This document shows positions 1 through 7,508 of a stretch of DNA of 64,000 nucleotides, piece by piece (positions within the stretch are counted from its first letter, which is position 1; the number at the start of each line of letters is the position of its first letter). Below the pieces are notes generated by a model. That model worked only from the letters and a program-made list of their open reading frames with translations. It did not search any database and was not told the DNA's origin. A program made the position numbers and the translations under genes. The stretch is from CAVVST01 sp963750995 (GTDB lineage Bacteria; Acidobacteriota; Vicinamibacteria; Vicinamibacterales; UBA2999), in NCBI GenBank assembly GCA_963750995.1, contig CAVVST010000004.1, positions 806,001-870,000 on the forward strand, given 5' to 3'.

Positions 1-778
1 TGAAGACGTCGCCCTTGATCAGCCATTCACCTCCGCCACCCGGCCGGTCGATGCGAAAGCCGACCTGGCCGCGCCGCCGGCCGTCATCCGAGGACACGCC
101 GTTGTCGAAGGCCTGCGGACTCCGCCTCGCGAACTTGCCGTACACGCGATACGTCGCCCCCGCGGCGGCGCCGCCATAGCGGAAATCCGCGAGCGCAGGA
201 TCCTCGTTGCCAGTGCCGAACGACAGCACCGTCCCCTGGGTGTCGCGCGAGTGACGCGTGACGATGTTGATCACGCCGTTGACAGCGTTCGCCCCCCACA
301 GCGTGGCGCCAGGTCCGCGAATCACCTCGATGCGGTCGATATCCTCGAGCGTGTAATCGAGCGTGTTCCAGAAGACGCCGCTGAACAGTGGGCTGTACTC
401 GATGCGGCCGTCGACCATGACCAGGAGTTTGTTGGCAGACGTCGAGTTGAAGCCTCGCGCCGACACCGCCCACGTGCCGTTGTTGAACCGCGCGACATGG
501 ACGCCCTCGGCCAGCGCAACGGCGTCGGCGATCGTCGTGACGCCGGATCGGCGGATGTCGTCGTTGGTGACAACGGTGATGGCCGCGGCAATCCGCCCGA
601 CGGGTTCGGGTTCACGGGTGGCCAGCGTGACGTCGATTTCCATCAGTTGCTCGATGGACATCGTCTTGAGGTCCTGCGGATCGGCCTGGCCGCCGGTCGC
701 GGCGGCGAGCGCCGGCTGATACAGGTAGAGCGCGATCGCGCCAATCGCCATCGTCTGCAACGATCGGTCTATTCCCAC
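1..778 (-). CDS. TonB-dependent receptor, N-terminal part (runs off the window)
   Basis: The open frame continues past base 1, so only the N-terminus is present (about 259 residues). After a short hydrophobic export signal (MAIGAIALYLYQPALAAA) comes a stretch typical of this receptor class (KTMSIEQLMEIDVTLATREP), then a TonB plug domain at roughly residues 58-165: ITVVTNDDIRRSG, NKLLVMVDGR, DIDRIEVIRGPGATLWG and AVNGVINIVTR. Family knowledge: an outer-membrane beta-barrel that imports siderophores, cobalamin, sugars or peptides with TonB energy; the substrate cannot be read from the plug. The start is uncertain: GTG at 778 (used here) or ATG at 751. A TACACT hexamer on the minus strand at 791-786 would put transcription start next to the GTG. 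Confidence 0.88.
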   Translation of the reverse strand, partial: MGIDRSLQTMAIGAIALYLYQPALAAATGGQADPQDLKTMSIEQLMEIDVTLATREPEPVGRIAAAITVVTNDDIRRSGVTTIADAVALAEGVHVARFNNGTWAVSARGFNSTSANKLLVMVDGRIEYSPLFSGVFWNTLDYTLEDIDRIEVIRGPGATLWGANAVNGVINIVTRHSRDTQGTVLSFGTGNEDPALADFRYGGAAAGATYRVYGKFARRSPQAFDNGVSSDDGRRRGQVGFRIDRPGGGGEWLIKGDVF

Positions 779-848
779 GGTTCTCAGTGTAACTGGACGC
801 TCGCGGGAGGATCTGGGGATGGAAGAAATAGCGCGGCGCGCGCGGGAC

Positions 849-1724
849 TCAATTCAGGCTGGCGACTCTGCGGCGCAGAGTCTTGACGTGCTCCCAGATC
901 TGAAGGTGTTCGGCCCGGGTTTCTTTGTCCGTCTCCCCCATGCTCGCAAGCTTGAGGTAGGTCTGCAAGTCGCGCAGCGCGCTCGTGACGTCGTTTAAAT
1001 GGTAGGCAAGCAACCCGCGGTCGCGCAGCTCGCTCAACGCCGAGGGCGTGACCGCCAGTAGCAACTCGGTGACGTCACGCGCCTGCGGAAAGGACCGCAT
1101 GTGGACGTAGATACGCTTGAGGTTGAGCAGCATCCGCACGACGATCTGCGGCCGCGTCGCCGGCGCCAGCAGCGCCTTGCTGAACGCGACTTCCGAACCG
1201 ACGTGCTTCTGGAGGAGCAGGCGGCAGTCGTGCTCCGACAGCATCGCGCCGGCGTGGAAGGGATCGATGATCAGGCCTGACGCCCGCGACTCCGGCTCGG
1301 GGAGCCGCACGAGAAAATGCCCGGGGAAGTTGACGCCGTCAACCTGCAGTCCGGCGCGCAGCCCGACTTCCATGTAGACCACGGAGAGCGTGATTGGAAT
1401 GCCGGTCCGCCGATCCAGCACTTCGTTCAGGCAGCTGTTCCGCGGATCCTCGTAGTGATCACGATTGCCGACGAACCGCTGATCATCGAACAGATATGCA
1501 TTGAAGGCGGCGATGCACGAGAGCGGAGACGTATTGCCGGTTTCCTCGATGTGGTGGCAGATGCGACGCCGGGCCGCTTCGCCCATGGCGTCGAGCCTGG
1601 CCAGGTAGGCCTGGGCGTCGAGCCTGGGGTACTCGATCTGCGCGATGACGAGCGCCGCCTGCGCCAGGCCGGTGCCCGGGCCGTTGGCGGCTGTCACGAG
1701 GGCGTCGACCAGGTCTTTACGCAT
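849..1724 (-). CDS. SirB1 family (transglutaminase-like plus TPR) protein
   Basis: The 291-residue protein has the SirB1/YchA core: an N-terminal helical part, then NSCLNEVLDRRTGIPITLSV (about 97-116), VYMEVGLRAGL and GVNFPGHFLVRL (about 130-141), where the family keeps its His in the PGHFLV motif. The C-terminal 110 residues are helical and TPR-like (LLNLKRIYVHMRSFPQARD, AYHLNDVTSALRDLQTYL). Cys98 in the NSCLN motif is the likely remnant of the transglutaminase nucleophile. The biochemical role of SirB1 proteins is poorly defined. The ATG overlaps the end of the upstream HAD gene by 8 bases, so it is the last gene of the fad-led operon. Confidence 0.85.
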   Translation of the reverse strand: MRKDLVDALVTAANGPGTGLAQAALVIAQIEYPRLDAQAYLARLDAMGEAARRRICHHIEETGNTSPLSCIAAFNAYLFDDQRFVGNRDHYEDPRNSCLNEVLDRRTGIPITLSVVYMEVGLRAGLQVDGVNFPGHFLVRLPEPESRASGLIIDPFHAGAMLSEHDCRLLLQKHVGSEVAFSKALLAPATRPQIVVRMLLNLKRIYVHMRSFPQARDVTELLLAVTPSALSELRDRGLLAYHLNDVTSALRDLQTYLKLASMGETDKETRAEHLQIWEHVKTLRRRVASLN

Positions 1725-2415
1725 GGTGATTCGCGCACAATTCGTTGAGCGCGGCCAGCGTCAGCGCGTTCAGGCCCTCAACGACCAGCTCGGCGCCCGC
1801 GAGCTCGGCCGCCGGATAGCTATTTGTCACTCCTACACATCGTAAACCCGCCCCGCGTGCCGACTCGAGTCCCCATCTCGAATCCTCGATCGCGACTGAG
1901 CGGTGCGGATTCAGGTCCTGGCCGCTGACCTGGCGCAGCCGCGCGAAGGCCAGCAGGTAGGGGGCGGGTGAGGGTTTGCTCTGCGGGGTGTCGCCCGACG
2001 AGATGATCGCGCTGAACAACGACCGGATCCCGGCCGCTTCGATGATTTCTTCGATCTCGTGTTTGAGCGCACCTGAGGCGATGGCGATCGGCACCGCCTC
2101 GGCAGCAGCGCGGATGAACTCGATGGCGCCGGGGAAGATCACGTGGTCGCCGTGAAGCAACTCCTTCAGCCGGATGCCTTTGCGTGCGACCAGCGCTGTA
2201 ATCTCCCGATCGGTCATCGCCATGCCGCGGTCCGCGGCCAGCGTTTGCACCAGCCCGACGTCGTCGTAGCCGAGGTAGCGGGAGTAGTAGTCCAGGCCGG
2301 TCAGTTCGATCTGGTCTTCGGCCAGCGTCTGCTGGAACGCGCGCAGGTGCAGGGGCTCGCTGTCGGCAATCACCCCGTCGAAGTCGAAGACGATAGCCTG
2401 CAGCGCCCCGCTCAT
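1717..2415 (-). CDS. HAD-superfamily hydrolase, beta-phosphoglucomutase-like
   Basis: The 232-residue protein carries all four HAD motifs: DFDGVIAD near residue 11 (Asp nucleophile and acid/base Asp), the SGA motif II, the SKPSP lysine motif, and VAIEDSRWG for Mg2+ binding. The helical cap after motif I places it with subfamily I phosphatases/phosphomutases (GmhB/PGMB/phosphoglycolate-phosphatase-like). The substrate is not predictable. The ATG at 2415 is chosen because it overlaps the TGA of the upstream DUF1684 gene (ATGA), a typical translational-coupling junction; an in-frame extension upstream would run through that gene. It is followed directly by the SirB1 gene. Confidence 0.88.
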   Translation of the reverse strand: MSGALQAIVFDFDGVIADSEPLHLRAFQQTLAEDQIELTGLDYYSRYLGYDDVGLVQTLAADRGMAMTDREITALVARKGIRLKELLHGDHVIFPGAIEFIRAAAEAVPIAIASGALKHEIEEIIEAAGIRSLFSAIISSGDTPQSKPSPAPYLLAFARLRQVSGQDLNPHRSVAIEDSRWGLESARGAGLRCVGVTNSYPAAELAGAELVVEGLNALTLAALNELCANHHA

Positions 2416-3029
2416 GCGGGCGGCGCCTTCTCGCCGGCGCGCACTTCTGTCGTCAACCGGTTGCTGGACGGAGGAAACGGACATTCGAACGTCGGGCTGT
2501 ACGCGCAGTAGGGGTTGTACGCGCGATTGAAGTCGATGGTGTAGTAGCCGGTCGTGGTCGGATCGATGTCCAGGTATCGGCCGGCGGCATAGGTCTCTTT
2601 CCCGGTCGTCTGGTCGGCAAACGGGACGAACAGGTTGGTGATCTGCTCGGTGCCGTCGGGGACGAACGCACCAAGGCTGCGTGTTTCTCCCCGCAGTGTG
2701 AACTCGAGCGTCCCGACCAGCTGCATCCGGCGCGGTTCGCCGCTCGACGTCAGCATGTCGAATACGGGGCGGTCCTCGGAGAGGCGGAGCACGGCCGGTA
2801 CGGCGAAGTTGGGGTCGATGGGATAGTAGGCAAGCGGCAGGATCGCGTCGCGTTTGTCGGCCGGGACCGGCGAATCGGGAGCTTCGCGAAATGCCTGGTC
2901 CTTCACCGCGCGTGCCGCCGACAGCTGCTCGATGTACTGGGAATCGTCTGGCGCGGAAGGTCCAGAGTTGCAGGCCGCCAGCGCCGGGAGCGCGAGCGCA
3001 ACGAGAGCAGATCTACACTGGCGGATCAC
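2412..3029 (-). CDS. DUF1684 family lipoprotein
   Basis: A 205-residue protein with a clear lipobox (LPALAAC, lipidated Cys about residue 19) after a short hydrophobic signal, so it is probably membrane-anchored on the periplasmic side. The body matches the DUF1684 signature: FDMLTSSGEPRRM, GTLEFTLRGE, LFVPFADQTTGKETYAAGR, RYLDIDP, DFNRAYNPYCAYSPTFECP (conserved Cys pair) and a final RAGE. No enzymatic role is established for the family. Its GTG start overlaps the TGA of the acyl-CoA dehydrogenase (GTGA), and its own TGA overlaps the next ATG, so it sits inside the operon. Confidence 0.88.
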   Translation of the reverse strand: MIRQCRSALVALALPALAACNSGPSAPDDSQYIEQLSAARAVKDQAFREAPDSPVPADKRDAILPLAYYPIDPNFAVPAVLRLSEDRPVFDMLTSSGEPRRMQLVGTLEFTLRGETRSLGAFVPDGTEQITNLFVPFADQTTGKETYAAGRYLDIDPTTTGYYTIDFNRAYNPYCAYSPTFECPFPPSSNRLTTEVRAGEKAPPA

Positions 3030-4809
3030 ACTTCAAGAATATACCGGCCCCGCTCGACCGTCGCGTCTGCGAGGCGGCGGCGCAGAGCCACCGTGTTGAC
3101 CGGTGTGACCTTGAGGATGCGGCGAAGCGCCGCGAGCAGCGTGCGCAGCGTGTCGCCTTCGGCCATCGCCGCCAGGGCGTTGCGCGCGGCTGACTCAACC
3201 CGCTGAGCGGCGTCGTTGATGAACGTGCGCGCGGCGGCTTCGTGGAGATCGGCATGGTGCAGCGCGGCGCTGCTCGCGGCGCTGGCGCGAAGCACGGCGC
3301 TTTCGGCCGCGAAGGTGTCGATCATGATGTCGGCGGCATAGCTGAGGACTTCCTGCTCGTCGTTCAGCTTCGGTCCGTAAGTCTGCATTGCGGTGCCCAG
3401 CACCATCAGCGCAACCTTCTTGAAGGACCTCACGAGACGGAGTTCCTCACCGAGGCGGGTGTCGTCGGCGAAGCTGGTGCCCGGAACCGAAGGCGACATC
3501 ACTTCGTCCTGGAGTTTCTTCGCGGCGGCGATGAGCGGCAGCTCGCCTTTTAGGGCGCGCCGGATCAGCATGCCTGGAATCAGCATGCGATTGATCTCGT
3601 TGGTGCCTTCGAAGATCCGGTTGACGCGCGCGTCCCGGTAATAGCGTTCCGCCGGGTAGTCCTTGACGAAGCCGTTGCCGCCGTGAATCTGGACATTCTC
3701 GTCCAGCACGTAGTCCAGTGTTTCCGTTCCGCCCACTTTTGCGATCGACGCCTCGACGGCGTATCCTCGAACGCCTTCGCTACCGACGCGCCGTCGTGAT
3801 CGGCAAGCGCGCTATCGATCAAACCCGCTGTCCGGTAGACCAGGCTCTCCATCGCGTAGGTGCGCGCCGTCATCTCTCCGAGCTTGTGCTTGATGGCGCC
3901 GAACTCGGAGATCGGCTGGCCGAACTGCTTGCGCAGCACGGCGTAGCGCGCGGCGTCGCCGATCGCGGTCCGGCATCCGCCAACCCCCATGCCCCCAAGC
4001 TTGAACCGGCCGAAATTGAGCGTGTTCAGCGCCACCTTGTGGCCCTTCCCGATTTCGCCGAGCACATTGCCGGCCGGAACCACGGCATCCTGCAACACGA
4101 TAGACGTCGTCGACGATCCGTGCAGCCCCATCTTGTGCTCTTCCTTGCCCGAGCTCACGCCTGGAAACGCTCTCTCGACAATGAACGCCGTGAAATGCTC
4201 ACCGTCGACCTTGGCGAAGACGATGATGACGTCGGCGAAGCCGCCGTTGGTGATCCACATTTTTTCGCCATTGAGCGTCCACGATCCGTCTGACGCTTTT
4301 GTGGCGCGCGTCCGCGCCGCCAGGGCGTCCGATCCAGAGCCGGACTCGCTGAGCGCGTAGGCGCCAACCAGTTCGCCGCTCACCAGCTTCGGCAGGTAGC
4401 GGCGCTTCTGTTCGTCGGTTCCGAACAGGACGATGGGAAGGATGCAGAGGTTGGCCTGTCCGCCGTAACTGGTTCCGAACGACGCGGACCGGGCGATCCG
4501 CTCGGCGACGATGAGCGACGACACCTTGTCGAGATCCAGTCCGCCGTACTGTTCGGGCACGTTGACACCGAGCAGCCCCAGCTCGCCGCAGCGTCGGAGC
4601 AGTGCGCGCGCCAGCTCCCAATCCTTGGTCTCGAGCTGATCCAACTTCGGCAGGACCTCGGTGTCGATGAACTCGTCGGTCGTCTGCGCCATCAGCCGGT
4701 GCTCGTCCGACATCTTCTCGGGCGTGAAGATCTCGGACGCCGCCGCATCTTCCATCAGCCACGAGCCGCCTTGCCGAAGCCGGGCCGCCGTCGCGCTTAC
4801 CGTCTCCAT
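3026..4809 (-). CDS. fadE: Acyl-CoA dehydrogenase (FadE type), interrupted by a single-base frameshift
   Basis: The N-terminal part (4809 down to 3764) and the C-terminal part (3763 down to 3026) are one enzyme of about 594 residues broken by a missing base near 3763/3764: the frame changes between KAFE and YAVEASIAKVGGTE. The first part has the acyl-CoA dehydrogenase N-terminal and middle domains (YALSESGSGSDALA, MWITNGGFADVIIVFAK, KMGLHGSSTTSI); the second has the C-terminal helical domain with QIHGGNGFVKDYPAER and IFEGTNEINR, whose Glu is the catalytic base position. Family role: FAD-dependent alpha,beta-desaturation of fatty acyl-CoA in beta-oxidation. It follows fadA by 10 bases. The break is more likely a sequence error than a true mutation. 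Confidence 0.87.
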
Positions 4810-4819
4810 TGGCCTGCTC

Positions 4820-6013
4820 CTACATCCGCTCGAAGATGCCTGCCGCTCCCATACCGCCGCCGACGCACATTGTCACCATCCCGTACCTGACCTGGCGCCG
4901 GTGCATCTCGTGAATGATGCTAGCCGTCAGCTTCGCGCCGGTACAGCCGAGCGGATGGCCGAGCGCAATCGCCCCGCCATTGACGTTGAGGCGATCGGGA
5001 TCGATCGGCATCTCGCGCAGGCATGCCAGTACCTGCGCGGCGAACGCCTCGTTCAGTTCGACGAGGCCGATGTCGTCGAGCGACAGTCCTGCCAGCTTCA
5101 GCGCCTTGCGCATGGCGGGAACGGGGCCGATGCCGAACCGCTCCGGTTCAACGCCGGCCGTCGCATAGGTGACGAAGCGCGCCAGCGGTTTCAGGCCGCG
5201 CTCCCTGGCCAGTTCCGCGGACGTGACGAGCACCGCCGCGGCGCCGTCGCTCATCTGCGAGGAGTTCCCGGCGGTCACACTGCCGGCAGTGTGGAAGGCC
5301 GGTCGGAGCTTTGCCAGTGCCTCGGCCGACGTGTCGCGGCGCGGACCCTCATCCTGGGTGAAAGTGACATCCCGCGTGTCGTGCTTGCCCGATCCATTTA
5401 CAGGCGTGGTCACGCTGAACGTCAACGGGGTGATTTCGTCGCGAAACCTGCCGGCTTCAATGGCGGCAATCGCGAGCTGGTGGCTTCGCAGCGCAAATGC
5501 GTCCTGTTCCTCGCGGCTGACGTGGCTTTCGCGCGCATGATTCTCCGCGACCAGCCCGGTGCTGAGATAGACGTCGGGATAGTGGTCCACCAGCGACGGG
5601 TTCGGAGACAGCTTATTTCCGCCCATCGGCACTAGGCTCATCGACTCGGTGCCGCCGGCGATGGCGCTCTGGCCGAAGCCGCACATGATGCGCTCGGCGG
5701 CGTAGGCGATCGACTGCAGTCCAGAGGAGCAGAAGCGGTTCACGGTCACTGCCGAAGCGGCCACCGGCACGCCGGCACGCAGGCTGGCGATGCGCGCGAC
5801 GTTCATCCCCTGCTCCGCCTCGGGCATCGCGCATCCCAGGATGACGTCGTCGATCTCACCGGGATCGAGGCCCGGGGCACGGCGCAACACCGCTTCGATC
5901 ACGGTGGCCGCCATCTCGTCGGGACGGACGGTCCGGAGCGAGCCGTTCGGCGCCTTGCCGACCGCGGTCCGAGCCGCGGCCACGATTACTGCGTCCTGCA
6001 TCATCTCTTTCAT
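4820..6013 (-). CDS. fadA: Acetyl-CoA C-acyltransferase (3-ketoacyl-CoA thiolase)
   Basis: A full-length 397-residue thiolase. It has the nucleophilic Cys in VNRFCSSGLQSIAYAAERI (about residue 93), the LVELNEAFAAQ motif, the catalytic His in NVNGGAIALGHPLGCTGAK, and the C-terminal Cys motif MCVGGGMGAAGIFE. Role: thiolytic cleavage of 3-ketoacyl-CoA to acetyl-CoA and a shortened acyl-CoA, in the cytoplasm. The ATG at 6013 overlaps the TGA of the upstream hydrolase (ATGA), which supports this start over an internal Met at residue 4 or 5. With fadN upstream and fadE downstream it repeats the fadN-fadA-fadE order known from Bacillus. Confidence 0.93.
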   Translation of the reverse strand: MKEMMQDAVIVAAARTAVGKAPNGSLRTVRPDEMAATVIEAVLRRAPGLDPGEIDDVILGCAMPEAEQGMNVARIASLRAGVPVAASAVTVNRFCSSGLQSIAYAAERIMCGFGQSAIAGGTESMSLVPMGGNKLSPNPSLVDHYPDVYLSTGLVAENHARESHVSREEQDAFALRSHQLAIAAIEAGRFRDEITPLTFSVTTPVNGSGKHDTRDVTFTQDEGPRRDTSAEALAKLRPAFHTAGSVTAGNSSQMSDGAAAVLVTSAELARERGLKPLARFVTYATAGVEPERFGIGPVPAMRKALKLAGLSLDDIGLVELNEAFAAQVLACLREMPIDPDRLNVNGGAIALGHPLGCTGAKLTASIIHEMHRRQVRYGMVTMCVGGGMGAAGIFERM

Positions 6014-6675
6014 GTTGTCGTCTTACAGGTGAAATCCTCGAGCAAGTCGGCCAGCGCGTCGCCCGCTTCGCTCGCCTGGCCGTCGAACAGGTGATTGGCG
6101 CGGTCGATGATCACAAGCTCCCTGGGCTCCGGGAGTTGTGCGTAGAAGTGGCGAACCAGCTTGAGCGAGATCAACTCGTCCCGCTCGCCATGGATGATGA
6201 ACTTGGGCTTGGACGACAGCTTGACCGACGCGAACTCGTACTTGTCCACCGGCGGCGCGATCGCGATCAGCGCACACACGCGCGGGTCGTCGGCGCCGAC
6301 CGTCGTCGCGATGTACGAGCCGAAGGAAAAGCCGGCGGCCCATGTCTCGAGCCCGGGATAGGCCGCCGCAATGTACTCGAGGGCCGCCTTGTAGTCGTCC
6401 AGTTCGCCGCGGCCGTTGTCCCACGTGCCGGCACTCATGCCCACGCCGCGGAAGTTGAAGCGCAGTACAACGCAGCCGATCCGCGTCAGCGCCTTTGCCG
6501 ACTGGAAGACCACCTTCGTGTGCATCGTGCCGCCGTGGGTCGGAAGCGGGTGAGCGAAGACGACGGCGGCGCGCGGCTCGCCTGCAGGTGTGTCGAGCAG
6601 CGCCTCGAGCGGACCAACCGGGCCCGGAATCTGTCGAAGCGCCTCAGCCAACTTTGTAATGGGGTCGGGAGTCAT
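6010..6675 (-). CDS. Alpha/beta hydrolase (COG2945-type)
   Basis: A 221-residue alpha/beta hydrolase with the family's HPLPTHGGTMHTKVV oxyanion/His region, the nucleophile elbow GFSFGSY, an acid motif HGERDEL and the C-terminal catalytic-His motif ANHLFDG. Such proteins are small cytoplasmic esterases or thioesterases of unknown substrate; the position between fadN and fadA suggests an acyl-CoA or fatty-ester substrate, which is inference. The ATG at 6675 (MTPDPITK) is used; a GTG 21 bases upstream is in frame. Either start overlaps the end of the upstream hydrolase, and neither has a convincing ribosome binding site. Confidence 0.8.
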   Translation of the reverse strand: MTPDPITKLAEALRQIPGPVGPLEALLDTPAGEPRAAVVFAHPLPTHGGTMHTKVVFQSAKALTRIGCVVLRFNFRGVGMSAGTWDNGRGELDDYKAALEYIAAAYPGLETWAAGFSFGSYIATTVGADDPRVCALIAIAPPVDKYEFASVKLSSKPKFIIHGERDELISLKLVRHFYAQLPEPRELVIIDRANHLFDGQASEAGDALADLLEDFTCKTTT

Positions 6676-7486
6676 TTTTAGAGGACATCGCGGCACGCTC
6701 GGCGAACGGCACCACGATATTCGCGAATGCTGCCGGGCGAGTAATCAATCCGAGATGCCCGGTGTGAGCCAGAGTCGCAAGACTCGCCTTCGGCCAGACG
6801 CGCAGGTACTCGTGCGTTGCCGCGACCGGGACGACGTTGTCGAGGACAGGCTCGCCGGTGACGATGAGCGTCGGCAGCTGAACGCTGGCGGCTGGCAGCT
6901 GCGCCAACTCTTGACGGATGTCGGCCTGTTCGAGAAGCCGCACCCGTCGCGCCATCCGGGACGGCGAAAACATGTGCGTCAGCACACGCACTCCATGGCG
7001 GCACGCGGCCGATACTCCACTCCCGACGCCGTCGTTGGCTGCGGCAATCTCGCGATACATTCGCAGCGACGCCATCATGAACACCGGCGTCAGCAGCCTC
7101 GGCGCGCGAAGGTAGAAGCTGACGCGCGCGTTGGGCCGCCAGCCAGCCGGCAACGCTGAAACGAGCACCAGCGACGAGATGCGTTCCGGGTAGCGCGCGG
7201 CAAACGCCGCCGCGACCAGGCCGCCGTACGACACGCCGCAGACAGCGGCGTTGCGGATTCCGACGGCATCGAGCGCGTCGCGCACCTGGTCCACGTAACT
7301 GTCGAACCCGCACGCCTCGTCAAAACGTCCGCCGCACGACGGCTCGTCGGCGAGCGAGAACGTGACGACGCGGCAGCGCTGCGCAAGCGCATCGATCGCA
7401 GGCTTCATCCACTCCCACCGTCCCTGGACGCCGGGAATCACGACGATCGGCGTGCCGCCTCCGCGGTCGATGATCTTCATCGTCAA
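6644..7486 (-). CDS. Alpha/beta hydrolase
   Basis: A 280-residue alpha/beta-fold hydrolase: the N-terminal VVIPGVQGRWEW loop (oxyanion region), nucleophile elbow CGVSYGGLVAA (Ser about residue 105), an aspartate/glutamate region LPTLIVTGEPVLDNVVP, and the catalytic His in LAHTGHLGLITRP. The lid region (about 145-200) is Met/Arg rich. The substrate is not determined. It begins 22 bases after the fadN stop and overlaps the following hydrolase, so it is probably cotranscribed with the beta-oxidation genes. ATG at 7486 or the Met two codons later could be the start. Confidence 0.82.
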   Translation of the reverse strand: MTMKIIDRGGGTPIVVIPGVQGRWEWMKPAIDALAQRCRVVTFSLADEPSCGGRFDEACGFDSYVDQVRDALDAVGIRNAAVCGVSYGGLVAAAFAARYPERISSLVLVSALPAGWRPNARVSFYLRAPRLLTPVFMMASLRMYREIAAANDGVGSGVSAACRHGVRVLTHMFSPSRMARRVRLLEQADIRQELAQLPAASVQLPTLIVTGEPVLDNVVPVAATHEYLRVWPKASLATLAHTGHLGLITRPAAFANIVVPFAERAAMSSKNDSRPHYKVG

Positions 7487-7508
7487 CTACCAACCACTAA
7501 CTACCAAA